NCBI RefSeq assembly: GCF_016756395.1
Contig: NZ_AP018365.1
Location: forward strand, 3,323,001-3,387,000
Length of the DNA stretch: 64,000 nt
Direction: 5' to 3'
From: Streptomyces sp. SN-593
Lineage (GTDB): Bacteria > Actinomycetota > Actinomycetes > Streptomycetales > Streptomycetaceae
Numbering within the stretch: the first letter of the stretch is position 1; each line of letters opens with the position of its first letter. Positions 24,074 through 31,867 of the stretch are shown here, in pieces. The notes under the pieces are model-generated. The model had not been told where the DNA came from. It searched no databases and worked only from the letters and a program-made list of their open reading frames with translations. The position numbers and the translations under genes were made by a program.

Positions 24074-24721
24074 ATGACAGGACAAGTTCGCACCGTCGAC
24101 GGCCGTGTTGCGGGCCGCCGCGGGCAGGCCACGCGGCAGAAGCTGCTGGACTGCCTCGGCGAGATGCTCAGCACGTCGCCGTACCGGGATGTCAAGGTGA
24201 TTGACGTCGCCCGGATGGCGGGCACCTCCCCCGCAACGTTCTATCAGTACTTCCCCGACGTCGAAGGCGCCGTCCTCGAGCTCGCCGACGAGATGGCCAA
24301 GGAAGGCGCGGGCCTGACCGAACTGGTCGCGGGCCGCTCCTGGGTCGGCAAGTCGGGCGCGCTCGCCGCGGACGAACTCGTCGACGGCTTCCTGTCCTTC
24401 TGGCGCAGGAACGACGCGATCCTGCGGGTGATCGACCTCGGCGCCGCCGAAGGCGACAAGCGCTTCAACCGGATCCGCACCCGCGTCCTCAACTCCGTGA
24501 CGGGCTCGCTCACCGAGTCCATCAAGGAGCTGCAGAGCAAGGGCCGGGTCGACAAGCAGGTCAGCGCACCGGCCGTGGCGGGGTCGCTGGTGGCCATGCT
24601 CGCCGCGGTCGCCGCGCACCAGAAAGGTTTCACCGGTTCCGGCGTCAAGCAGGCCGACCTGAAGCCGAACCTGGCACTTCTGGTGCACCTCGGAGTCACC
24701 GGGAAGAAACCGCCGAAGTAG
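24074..24721 (+). CDS. TetR-family transcriptional regulator
   Basis: The 215-residue protein begins with a short basic tail and then a TetR HTH: RQKLLDCLGEMLSTSPYRDV, VIDVARMAGTSPATFYQYFPDVEGAVLEL (residues about 20-75). The C-terminal ligand domain contains ELVDGFLSFWRRNDAILRVIDL and a long helix VLNSVTGSLTESIKELQSKG. The pattern matches streptomycete TetR proteins in which the HTH helix 3 reads TFYQYF. Likely a repressor; its targets may include the divergent VOC gene or itself. The start lacks a Shine-Dalgarno but has a -10-like box directly upstream. A bulged hairpin follows the gene. Confidence 0.88.
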   Translation: MTGQVRTVDGRVAGRRGQATRQKLLDCLGEMLSTSPYRDVKVIDVARMAGTSPATFYQYFPDVEGAVLELADEMAKEGAGLTELVAGRSWVGKSGALAADELVDGFLSFWRRNDAILRVIDLGAAEGDKRFNRIRTRVLNSVTGSLTESIKELQSKGRVDKQVSAPAVAGSLVAMLAAVAAHQKGFTGSGVKQADLKPNLALLVHLGVTGKKPPK

Positions 24722-25157
24722 CCGGCCGCCCGACCCGCCCCGTCCGTGGGGCCGTTCGGTCCCGTACACGCCAGTCCTGCCGCAACACCACGCCCCGACG
24801 CGGGCGCCACGAGGTCTCGGGGGAGACCGCCGGCGCCCGCGTCGTCGCGTGTGCGGGGGGCACATGCACCGTCCTCCCGCTCCCTCTCTCCCGCCCGGCC
24901 GCCCGGCCGCCCGGCGAGGCACTGACGGGCGACGGGCGACAAGTGGCGCGGCGGCGCCCGGTGGCCTCCGACCGCCTCGCCCGTCGGAGGCCAAGCGACA
25001 GGCCCCGTCCCGCACATGGGCGGCGGGCGACGACCCATGCCGCTCGACCGGCATCGGGGGTTACGCTCGCACCCGCCCGTAGCAATATCTTCCGACGACC
25101 ACCACTTTGCTCTCGACTCGCTCCCCACTGACGTATCCAGGCTCCAGGAGTGCTCCC
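24722..25157. other. 436-bp intergenic region before the flavin monooxygenase gene
   Basis: It contains the TetR terminator hairpin (24796-24844), a small repeat of gcccggcc three times at 24893-24916, and an AT-richer stretch at 25080-25135 that is the likely promoter area of the next gene. No coding region is supported. Confidence 0.5.
24796..24844 (+). terminator. hairpin downstream of the TetR gene
   Basis: A 13-bp perfect outer stem (cgacgcgggcgcc at 24796-24808, complement at 24832-24844) surrounds an inner ggtctc/gagacc stem. It begins 75 bp after the TetR stop codon. Confidence 0.6.
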
Positions 25158-26330
25158 ATGGCCGACCCCACGACCGCCGCCACCGACCGGGTCCCCCCGC
25201 CCACCGCCGCACCCGACGCCATCGTCATCGGCGCCGGCCCCGGCGGACTGGCCGCGGCCGCGGCGATCCGGCAGCAGGGGCTGCGGCCCCTCGTGGTGGA
25301 GCGCGCGGAACAGGTGGGAGCGTCCTGGCGCGGCCACTACGACCGGCTGCACCTGCACACCACGCGGCGGCTGTCGGCCCTGCCGGGCCTGCCCATTCCG
25401 CGCCGGTACGGCCGGTGGGTGAGCAGGGACGACGTGGTGCGCTACCTCGAGGCGTACGCCGAGCACCACGAACTCGAGATCGCCACCGGCATCGAAGTGG
25501 GACGCGTGGAGCGCTCGGGCGCGGGCTGGGAACTGCCCGCGACCGGGGGCCGGGTCCTGTCCTCCGCCGTGGTCGTGGTGGCGACCGGCCACAACCACAG
25601 TCCGCACATACCCGACTGGCCGGGACGGGACACCTTCTCCGGCGATCTTCTGCACGCGGCCCGCTACCGCAACGCCGGCCCCTACACCGGCCGGGACGTG
25701 CTCGTGGTCGGCGTGGGCAACACCGGCGCGGAGATCGCCGTCGACCTGGTGGAGGGCGGCGCCGGACGGGTGCGGCTCGCGGTGCGCACGGCCCCGCACA
25801 TCCTGCGCCGCTCCACGTTCGGCTGGCCGGCGCAGGCGAGCGGGATCGTCTGCCGGCGGCTGCCCACGCGGCTGGTGGACCGCATCGCGCCGTACGTCGC
25901 GAAGGCCGGGGTGCCCGACCTGTCCGCGTACGGCCTGCCGCGCCCCGCGACCGGGCTGTACTCGCGCGTGCTCGACGGCTCGATCCCGGTGCAGGACGTC
26001 GGCCTGATCGCCGCCGTCCGCTCGCGCCGGGTCGAACCCGTCGCGGCCGTCGCGGAGTTCGACGGGGACAGGGTGAGGCTCGCCGACGGCTCCGAGATCC
26101 AGCCGGAGGTGGTGGTCGCCGCGACCGGCTACCGGCGGGGCCTCGAACCGCTCGTGGGGCACCTCGGCGTGCTCGACGGCCGCGGCCGCCCGGTGGCGCA
26201 CGGGGCCAGGACGCCCCCGGACGCGCCCGGGCTGTACTTCACCGGGTTCACCAATCCGATCAGCGGGATGTTCCGCGAGATGGCGATCGACGCGCGCCGC
26301 ATCGCGCGCGCGGCCGCACGCGTGCGATGA
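25158..26330 (+). CDS. FAD-dependent, NAD(P)H-binding monooxygenase-like oxidoreductase
   Basis: The 390-residue protein has an FAD Rossmann motif VIGAGPGGLAAAAAI (about 19-33), the AEQVGASWRGHYDRLHLHTTRR segment typical of flavin-containing monooxygenases, and a second Rossmann motif VVGVGNTGAEIAVDLVEGG for NAD(P)H near residue 180. A VVAATGYRRG motif lies near residue 320. This is the YUCCA/FMO-like group, which oxygenates soft nucleophiles or performs Baeyer-Villiger reactions. The substrate is not readable. The ATG at 25158 follows CAGGAG by 7 bases. The convergent neighbour is an MFS transporter, which is divergent from a GlxA-type regulator; a small catabolic or resistance module is plausible. 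Confidence 0.85.
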   Translation: MADPTTAATDRVPPPTAAPDAIVIGAGPGGLAAAAAIRQQGLRPLVVERAEQVGASWRGHYDRLHLHTTRRLSALPGLPIPRRYGRWVSRDDVVRYLEAYAEHHELEIATGIEVGRVERSGAGWELPATGGRVLSSAVVVVATGHNHSPHIPDWPGRDTFSGDLLHAARYRNAGPYTGRDVLVVGVGNTGAEIAVDLVEGGAGRVRLAVRTAPHILRRSTFGWPAQASGIVCRRLPTRLVDRIAPYVAKAGVPDLSAYGLPRPATGLYSRVLDGSIPVQDVGLIAAVRSRRVEPVAAVAEFDGDRVRLADGSEIQPEVVVAATGYRRGLEPLVGHLGVLDGRGRPVAHGARTPPDAPGLYFTGFTNPISGMFREMAIDARRIARAAARVR

Positions 26331-26426
26331 GGGCTGCGCGGCCGGGGCGGGGCGGCCGGTCCCGCCGTGCTCGGCCGGACGGGTGAACTCCGCCCGAACC
26401 GGGACGAGAACGGGAGTTCGGGGTGT

Positions 26427-27776
26427 TCAACCGGTAACCGCCACCACGGGCGCGGCGACCGGCCGGTGGCGGACGACCAGGGACATCAGCGCGGCCACCG
26501 CGCACAACGCACCGGAGGTGTACCAGACGACGTCGTAGGAACCGAGCGCGTCACGCGCCACCCCGCCGAGGTAGGCGACCAGGGCCGCGCCGATCTGGTG
26601 CGCCGCGAGCACCCAGCCGAAGACGATCGCGCTGTTCTCGCCGTAGTGCTCACGGCACAGCGCGATGGTCGGCGGCACCGTCGCCACCCAGTCGAGGCCG
26701 TAGAACACGATGAACAGCACCATCGAGGGATGGATGGTGTCCGAGAACAGCATGGGGAGGAACATCAGCGACAGTCCGCGAAGTCCGTAGTACATCGCGA
26801 GCAACCGCCTCGGCGACAGGCGGTCGGTGAGCCATCCGGAGGCCACCGTGCCCGCGATGTCGAACACCCCGATGACGGCGAGCAGGGACGCCGCGGTCGT
26901 CACCGGGAGCCCGTGGTCGTGCGCGGCGGGCACGAAGTGGGTCTTCACCAGGCCGTTGGTCGACGCCCCGCAGATCGCGAAGGCACCGGCCAGCAGCCAG
27001 AAGGTACCGCCGCGTGCCGCGTGGAGGAGGGCCCGCAGCGCACGCCCGGCCGCGCCGGTGACCGGCGGGGGCTTGGGGACGAACTCCGCCGCACCGTAGG
27101 GCGCCACGCCGGCGTCCGCGGGATGGTCGCGCAGCAGCAGCCAGACGAAGGGCACGACGGCGAGGGCCGCGCAGGCGACCGTCGCCGCGGCGGGACGCCA
27201 GCCGTGGTGCTCGGTGATCCACGACAGAAGAGGGAGGAAGACCAGTTGGCCGGCCGCGCCGCCCGCGGTGAGGATGCCGGTGACCAGACCGCGGCGGGCG
27301 ACGAACCAGCGGTTGGCGACGGTCGCGGCGAACGCGAGCGCCATCGAACCGCTGCCCAGGCCCACCAGGACGCCCCAGCACAGCACCAGTTGCCACACCT
27401 GGGTCATGCCGACGGTCAGCCCGGCGCCGAGCGCGATCGTCAGCAGCGCGCAGGCGACGACGCGCCGGATGCCGAAGCGGTCCATCAGCGCGGCGGCGAA
27501 CGGCGCCGTCAGCCCGTACAGCGCGAGGTTGACGGAGACCGCGAAGCCGATCATGGCGCGCGACCAGCCGAACTCGCCGTGCAGCGGGTCGATGAGGAGT
27601 CCGGGAAGGGAGGCGAACGCGGCGGAGCCGATGATGGTCACGAAGGTGACGGCGGCGACGGCCCAGGCGCGGTGCGGGCGCGCGGGACGGCGCGGCCCGG
27701 CGCCGCCGTCGGGCGGGACGGGTACGGCGGTCTCGGCCGCGGGTGCGACCGCGGAGGTGCGGGGTGTCTGCGTCAC
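26427..27776 (-). CDS. MFS transporter (monocarboxylate/OFA-like)
   Basis: The 449-residue protein has a 35-residue hydrophilic N-terminus and about 12 membrane helices. The first loop GFAVSVNLALYGLTAPFAAALMDRFGIRRV carries the MFS motif A region. NRWFVARRGLVTGILTAGGAAGQLVFLPL matches the conserved signature of the oxalate/formate antiporter and monocarboxylate transporter group. The mid-loop DHPADAGVAPYG is also common in that group. An organic-acid substrate is suggested by family only. It starts 71 bp from the divergent GlxA-type regulator gene, so regulation by that protein is plausible. Confidence 0.87.
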   Translation of the reverse strand: MTQTPRTSAVAPAAETAVPVPPDGGAGPRRPARPHRAWAVAAVTFVTIIGSAAFASLPGLLIDPLHGEFGWSRAMIGFAVSVNLALYGLTAPFAAALMDRFGIRRVVACALLTIALGAGLTVGMTQVWQLVLCWGVLVGLGSGSMALAFAATVANRWFVARRGLVTGILTAGGAAGQLVFLPLLSWITEHHGWRPAAATVACAALAVVPFVWLLLRDHPADAGVAPYGAAEFVPKPPPVTGAAGRALRALLHAARGGTFWLLAGAFAICGASTNGLVKTHFVPAAHDHGLPVTTAASLLAVIGVFDIAGTVASGWLTDRLSPRRLLAMYYGLRGLSLMFLPMLFSDTIHPSMVLFIVFYGLDWVATVPPTIALCREHYGENSAIVFGWVLAAHQIGAALVAYLGGVARDALGSYDVVWYTSGALCAVAALMSLVVRHRPVAAPVVAVTG

Positions 27777-27847
27777 GTCGCCCAGTCTCCGGGGCGCGTT
27801 CCGGGCGGGCGAGTGGCCCGAGGGCCATGGTGTGCAAGGATCGGGCC

Positions 27848-28879
27848 ATGGCGGATTCCCGGGTACCCGAGCGGCTCCAGGTCTTCGGCGGCGACGGGCG
27901 GCACCGGGTGGCGGTGTTCGTGCTGGACGGCGTGATCCCGTTCGAACTCGGCATCCCGCTGCGGATCTTCGGGGCGGCCAGGAGCCGGGACCGGGAGGCG
28001 GGCGGCACGGACCTGTACGAGGTGGTGACGTGCAGCGTGCGCCCGGGCCCGGTGCGGACGGACGCCGACTTCGCCATCACGGTCGAGCACGGCGTGGAGG
28101 CGCTGGCCGAGGCGGACACGGTGGTGGTGCCCGCCTCGCACGAGATGGGCGAGGTCTACGAGGAGGGCCGGCTCGGCGCCGGACTGGTGGAGGCGTTCGC
28201 CGCGATCCGGCCGGGTGCGCGGGTGGTGTCGATCTGCACGGGATCGTTCCTGCTGGCGGCGGCGGGGCTGCTGGACGGACGGCCGGCGACCACGCACTGG
28301 AGCAGCGCGGACCACTTCCAACGGCTGTTCCCGCGGGTGCGGGTGGACCCGGACGTGCTGTACGTGGACGACGGCGACGTGCTGACCTCGGCGGGGGTGG
28401 CGGCCGGGATCGACCTGTGCCTGCACATCGTGCGGCGGGACTTCGGCACCGCTGTGGCGAACGCGGTGTCCCGCCGGACCGTGGTGCCGCCGCACCGGGA
28501 GGGCGGTCAGGCGCAGTACATCCGAAGGCCGCTGCCGGAGCCGCAGTTGGCGGGCACCGAGCGGGCCAGGTCGTGGGCGCTGGAGCGGCTGGAGCAGCCG
28601 GTGACCCTGCGGCAGCTCGCGGAGCGGGAGGCGATGAGCGTGCGGACGTTCACCCGGAGGTTCCGGGAGGAGGTGGGCATGAGCCCCGGCCAGTGGCTGA
28701 CCCAGCAGCGCGTCGAGCGGGCGCGGCAGTTGCTGGAGTCGACCGACCTCGGGGTGGACCGGGTCGCGCGGGAGGCGGGGTTCGGCACCGGGGCGTCGCT
28801 GCGGCAGCACATCCAGAGCGCGCTGGGGGTGTCACCGACGGCGTACCGGCGGACGTTCCAGACCTCGGGACGCGGGTAG
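27848..28879 (+). CDS. GlxA-type AraC-family regulator with DJ-1/PfpI domain
   Basis: The 343-residue protein has an N-terminal DJ-1/PfpI-like domain (VAVFVLDGVIPFELGIPLRIFGAA onwards, to about 190) including the nucleophile-elbow segment [22 protein letters not shown]-terminal AraC pair of HTHs follows (TLRQLAEREAMSVRTFTRRF and VDRVAREAGFGTGASLRQH, about 235-335). GlxA-type regulators are usually activators responding to small metabolites; the ligand is unknown. The ATG at 27848 follows AAGGA with a 7-base gap; 27827 is a weaker alternative. Divergent from the MFS gene with only 71 bp between starts, so the shared promoter region is the probable binding site. Confidence 0.88.
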   Translation: MADSRVPERLQVFGGDGRHRVAVFVLDGVIPFELGIPLRIFGAARSRDREAGGTDLYEVVTCSVRPGPVRTDADFAITVEHGVEALAEADTVVVPASHEMGEVYEEGRLGAGLVEAFAAIRPGARVVSICTGSFLLAAAGLLDGRPATTHWSSADHFQRLFPRVRVDPDVLYVDDGDVLTSAGVAAGIDLCLHIVRRDFGTAVANAVSRRTVVPPHREGGQAQYIRRPLPEPQLAGTERARSWALERLEQPVTLRQLAEREAMSVRTFTRRFREEVGMSPGQWLTQQRVERARQLLESTDLGVDRVAREAGFGTGASLRQHIQSALGVSPTAYRRTFQTSGRG

Positions 28880-28987
28880 CCCGGGGAACCGGGGCGGCGC
28901 GGGGACCCGGCGGTCCGGGGAGCCGGCGGCACAGGCGCCGGGGGGCAGGGGGCCAGGGGCCGGCGCGTGCCGGGCGAGCGCTGGCCG

Positions 28988-29404
28988 TCAGGTCAGGATC
29001 GCGGCCGCCGCGCCGCGGTCCACCTCGCACCAGATCTGCTTGCCCGCGCCCTCCGGGTGCCAGCCCCAGCGGTCGGCGAGGCCGTCGACGAGTTCGAGGC
29101 CGCGACCGCCGGTCTCGTCACGGTCGGCGTGGCGCGGGGAGGGTGGAAGGACGCTGGTGTCGGCGACCTCTACGCGCACGGGGGCGGCGGGCGCGCTCGG
29201 GAAGAGCATGCGCAGCACCGCCGGGCAGCCGGTGTGCACCACCGCGTTGGTGACGAGTTCGGAGATGAGCAGCAGCAGCGTCTCGGCGACCGGCTCGTCG
29301 GCTCCTATGCCGGAGCCCACGAGCCGCGACCTCGCCCAGCGGCGGGCACGCCCGACCTCGGCCGGGTCGACCCCGACCTCGAGCTGCATCTGAAGCATCT
29401 GCAC
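28988..29404 (-). CDS. RsbW/SpoIIAB-like ATP-binding protein (HATPase_c)
   Basis: The 138-residue protein has the GHKL ATPase boxes: the N-box LLLLISELVTNAVVHTG (about 43-60) and the G-box ETGGRGLELVDGLADRWGW (about 95-115). In streptomycetes these small proteins act as anti-sigma factor kinases or as Ser/Thr kinases of STAS partners; many have lost specific partners. A STAS protein is encoded 1.1 kb upstream on the same strand, making them a possible pair. The start is a GTG at 29404. An inverted repeat, TGTGAC-N6-GTCACA, lies 59-76 bp upstream. The C-terminal tail is short. Confidence 0.85.
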   Translation of the reverse strand: MQMLQMQLEVGVDPAEVGRARRWARSRLVGSGIGADEPVAETLLLLISELVTNAVVHTGCPAVLRMLFPSAPAAPVRVEVADTSVLPPSPRHADRDETGGRGLELVDGLADRWGWHPEGAGKQIWCEVDRGAAAAILT

Positions 29405-29762
29405 TGCTCACACCATCCGAACCGGGCGACCCGGCGCCTCGCGCCTGCCTGCCGTCACCGTATGTGACACAGGAGTCACAAAGCTTGGCCGAGCGACCGG
29501 TACTCCAACAAGCGCTTCGGGCATATTCACCCGCGACGGTGGGGGTGTACCGCATACTGTGCGGCGCGTCCGGCGCAGAGGGGCGCAGCCAGGCGCGAAA
29601 CCGCTCCGGTCCGGTGGAGCGGCCCCCTCGGGAAGCCTGGTACGTACGCGCACCCGATGGAGCGTACCCGAGGAGCACCCGGACTCCACCGCGTGACAAG
29701 TCACGCCTCGGACACAACCCACTGCGGACGCTCCGTGATCGACTCCCTCTCTCCCGTTCGGC
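29405..29762. other. 358-bp intergenic region upstream of the HATPase gene
   Basis: No supported coding region. It is AT-richer near 29455-29540 and contains the TGTGAC inverted repeat; the minus-strand promoter of the HATPase gene is expected there. The part near 29763 is the 3' region of the macrodomain gene. Confidence 0.5.
29463..29480. promoter_or_regulatory. inverted repeat TGTGAC-N6-GTCACA, candidate operator
   Basis: A perfect 6-bp inverted repeat with a 6-base spacer (acagga) lies upstream of the HATPase gene. It resembles CRP/FNR-family sites (outer TGTGA and TCACA), though with a spacing of 8 rather than 6 between those pentamers. The binding protein is unknown. Confidence 0.45.
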
Positions 29763-30272
29763 CTACCCGAAAGCCGTAAAAGCCTCATAAGCGGCATCGT
29801 CGAAGAGGACGAAGCGCACCTCGGTCACCGAGGTGGGTGTCTCGCGCACGGTGTGTACGGCGACGCGGGCGCCGTCGTCGATCGGCCAGCCGTAGACGCC
29901 CGTCGAGATGGCGGGGAAGGCCACCGTCGCGGCGCCGAGCGCGTCAGCCACGCGCAGCGACTCCCGGTAGCAGGAGGCGAGGAGCGCCGACCGGTCCTCC
30001 GCGGGGTGCCAGACCGGCCCGACCGTGTGGATGACCCAGCGCGCCGGCAGCCGCCCCGCCGTCGTGGCGACGGCCTGGCCGGTGGGCAGCCCGCGGCCGT
30101 GGTGGGACGCCCGCAGCGCTCGGCAGGCGGCCAGGATCTCGGGGCCGCCCTTGCGGTGGATGGCGCCGTCGACCCCGCCCCCGCCGAGCAGGGAGGAGTT
30201 CGCGGCGTTGACCACCGCGTCGACCGGTGCCTCGGTGATGTCGCCGCGTGCGAAGGTGAGGTGCGTCGTCAT
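29763..30272 (-). CDS. macrodomain protein (O-acetyl-ADP-ribose deacetylase family)
   Basis: The 169-residue protein is a single macrodomain: LTFARGDITEAPVDAVVNAANSSL (the first ADP-ribose-binding segment), GGGGVDGAIHRKGGPEILAACR, then ARWVIHTVGPVW and TVAFPAISTGVYGWPID (the phosphate-binding loop). The family removes ADP-ribose from proteins or acetyl from O-acetyl-ADP-ribose. Length and motifs match the YmdB/MacroD class. The ATG at 30272 begins the domain directly; upstream in-frame codons to 30308 have no better ribosome site. A 10-bp-unit tandem repeat lies 59 bp upstream, between this gene and the STAS gene. Confidence 0.9.
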   Translation of the reverse strand: MTTHLTFARGDITEAPVDAVVNAANSSLLGGGGVDGAIHRKGGPEILAACRALRASHHGRGLPTGQAVATTAGRLPARWVIHTVGPVWHPAEDRSALLASCYRESLRVADALGAATVAFPAISTGVYGWPIDDGARVAVHTVRETPTSVTEVRFVLFDDAAYEAFTAFG

Positions 30273-30330
30273 GGACCCAATCTCGGACAGGCCGACCCGG
30301 CGGTGCAACGGGGTTGTGCGGGCGGCCGGC

Positions 30331-30460
30331 TCGGGTCCGCCCCGGCCCGCTCGGGTCCGCCCCGGCCCGCTCGGGTCCGCCCCGGCCCGCTCTGGTCCGC
30401 CCCGGCCCGCTCTGGTCCGCTCTGGTCCGCTCGGGTCCGCTCTGGTCCGCTCGGCTTCGC
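30331..30460. repeat. decamer-based tandem repeat, 13 units
   Basis: From 30331 the sequence is built of 10-bp units. The 20-mer tcgggtccgccccggcccgc is repeated three times exactly (30331-30390) and once with a single change (30391-30410). Then come five decamers of the tctggtccgc/tcgggtccgc type to 30460. It lies between the STAS stop codon (28 bp away) and the macrodomain start, both on the minus strand. Confidence 0.95.
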
Positions 30461-30488
30461 TCGGGGTTCGCGTTCGCCCGGCGTCCGC

Positions 30489-30911
30489 TCAGGCGGACAG
30501 CGGCCGGGCGGTGTCGTCGGTGGCCGCGTCCAGGTCCGGGTAGACCTCGAAGAGCCGACGTACGCCGAGCGCGGCCAGCACCCGGTTGACGTGTGCCTCC
30601 CCGCCGTGGCCGACGCCCTGGCCGCCGGACGCCCCCGCGACCCGTGGCGGCGCGCCCTCGCCGTCCTCCCGCGGCAGCACGATCCGCAGCCGGCCCGCGC
30701 AGGACCGCATGAGCCGGCGTGCGCCGATCAGCACGCCCACCCCGCTGGAGTCGCAGAACCGCACGCCGGCGAGGTCGAGCACCACGCTGCGCCGGCCGTC
30801 CGCGACCGCTTCGTGCACCTTCTGCCGGACCGCGGGCGACGAGATCAGGTCCATCTCCCCCGCGACCGTAACCACCGCCCAGCCGTCCCGCTCGGCCTGG
30901 GTCACCAGCAC
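30489..30911 (-). CDS. STAS-domain anti-anti-sigma factor
   Basis: The 140-residue protein matches SpoIIAA/RsbV: WAVVTVAGEMDLISSPAVRQKV at the N-terminus and VVLDLAGVRFCDSSGVGVLIGARR, in which the Ser of CDSSG is the usual phosphorylation site. A Gly-rich insert of about 25 residues (around 85-110) breaks the C-terminal half and is not usual in the family. In the standard model the unphosphorylated protein sequesters a partner kinase/anti-sigma protein. It starts with GTG at 30911 and is divergent from the sigma-factor operon; an RsbW-like gene lies two genes downstream. Confidence 0.87.
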   Translation of the reverse strand: MLVTQAERDGWAVVTVAGEMDLISSPAVRQKVHEAVADGRRSVVLDLAGVRFCDSSGVGVLIGARRLMRSCAGRLRIVLPREDGEGAPPRVAGASGGQGVGHGGEAHVNRVLAALGVRRLFEVYPDLDAATDDTARPLSA

Positions 30912-31291
30912 CGGTACCCACCTCGCCTCGCCGTCGACTCGGATTCCTCCCGTCCTCCGACCCTATGCCCGCTCCCGGTCGCAACCCGGCCATCTTGTGG
31001 TCACACCCGGGTAACAGACCGACAGAAGCGGTCGCATGCGGTGCCAGGTTGGTGCAAAGCCGCGTGTGCCCTCGGGGGTGCCGGGTAACGTCGGACGGGC
31101 GGGCGCGGGCGCCCCGGCGTGCGGCCCGGCGCCGAGGAGCGCGGAGCCCGTGTGCGACGGCGGGACCGAGCGGGATCGAGCGGGACCGGACACGACGGGC
31201 AGGACGCGGGCAGGACACGGACACAGGCAGGGCAGGACAGGGACAGGGCACGGGCAGGGGCACGGGTCGGACGGAGCAAGGGGGCCGGGAC
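30912..31291. other. 380-bp divergent region between STAS and sigma-factor genes
   Basis: Both promoters must lie here. The right half (31162-31270) is a purine-rich, degenerate repeat of gcaggaca- and gagcggga-type units on the plus strand, directly upstream of the sigma-factor start. No coding region is supported in it. Confidence 0.55.
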
Positions 31292-31867
31292 ATGGCGACA
31301 CCCGCACCGCCGCGCTGGGACCGCAAGATGCAGCAGCGGCTGGCGCGCGGCGAGGAGGCGGCGCTCGGTGAGCTCTACGACCGCTACGCCTCCCTCGTCC
31401 ACGGCCTGGCGCACCGCGTGACCGACGACGACACCGCCGCGGACCAGATCACCCGCGAGGTGTTCGGATACGTCTGGGAGAACCCGGACGCCTACGAACC
31501 GCGGTACGGTTCGCTGCGGTCGTGGATCGCCGCGCTCACCCAGCGCCACGCGGTGCACCGGTTGCGCCAGTACGAGCACCGCGGCCGTACCAACCCCGAC
31601 GTGCTGGAGGCACGCGTGCGCGAGGCGAACACCGCGGCCCGCGCCGACTTCATCGTGACGTCCATGCCCGCGCCGCTGCGCGCGGCGCTCGAACTCGCCT
31701 ACCGGGAGCGGCTGGACTACCGTGCCGCGGCGGACAACCTCGGCGTGAGCGAGGACGAGGCGCGCCGCCGGCTGCGGCTCGGCCTGCAACTGCTGTCCAC
31801 CGCGATGGAGCCGGAGGACCCGCCGGAGCCGCCGTTCGACCCGAACCGCGTGCGGGGCAAGCGGTGA
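31292..31867 (+). CDS. ECF-type RNA polymerase sigma factor
   Basis: The 191-residue protein has region 2 (LARGEEAALGELYDRYASLVHGLAHRVTDDDTAADQITREVFGYVWENP, residues 15-65, followed by GSLRSWIAALTQRHAVHRLR) and a region 4 (MPAPLRAALELAYRERLDYRAAADNLGVSEDEARRRLRLGLQLL, about 118-165). That is the ECF/group 4 pattern. The ATG at 31292 follows a ggggccggga stretch. The stop codon overlaps the start of the next gene by 4 bases (GTGA), indicating translational coupling with its probable anti-sigma factor. Target promoters are unknown. Confidence 0.85.
   Translation: MATPAPPRWDRKMQQRLARGEEAALGELYDRYASLVHGLAHRVTDDDTAADQITREVFGYVWENPDAYEPRYGSLRSWIAALTQRHAVHRLRQYEHRGRTNPDVLEARVREANTAARADFIVTSMPAPLRAALELAYRERLDYRAAADNLGVSEDEARRRLRLGLQLLSTAMEPEDPPEPPFDPNRVRGKR

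Noticed and set aside
29464..29790. A plus-strand frame of 108 codons upstream of the HATPase gene
   Set aside because: Its start overlaps the inverted repeat, there is no good ribosome site, and the composition is that of intergenic DNA.
30331..30460. Regular repeats considered as a CRISPR array
   Set aside because: Units are contiguous 10-bp words with no unique spacers, and no cas gene is present.
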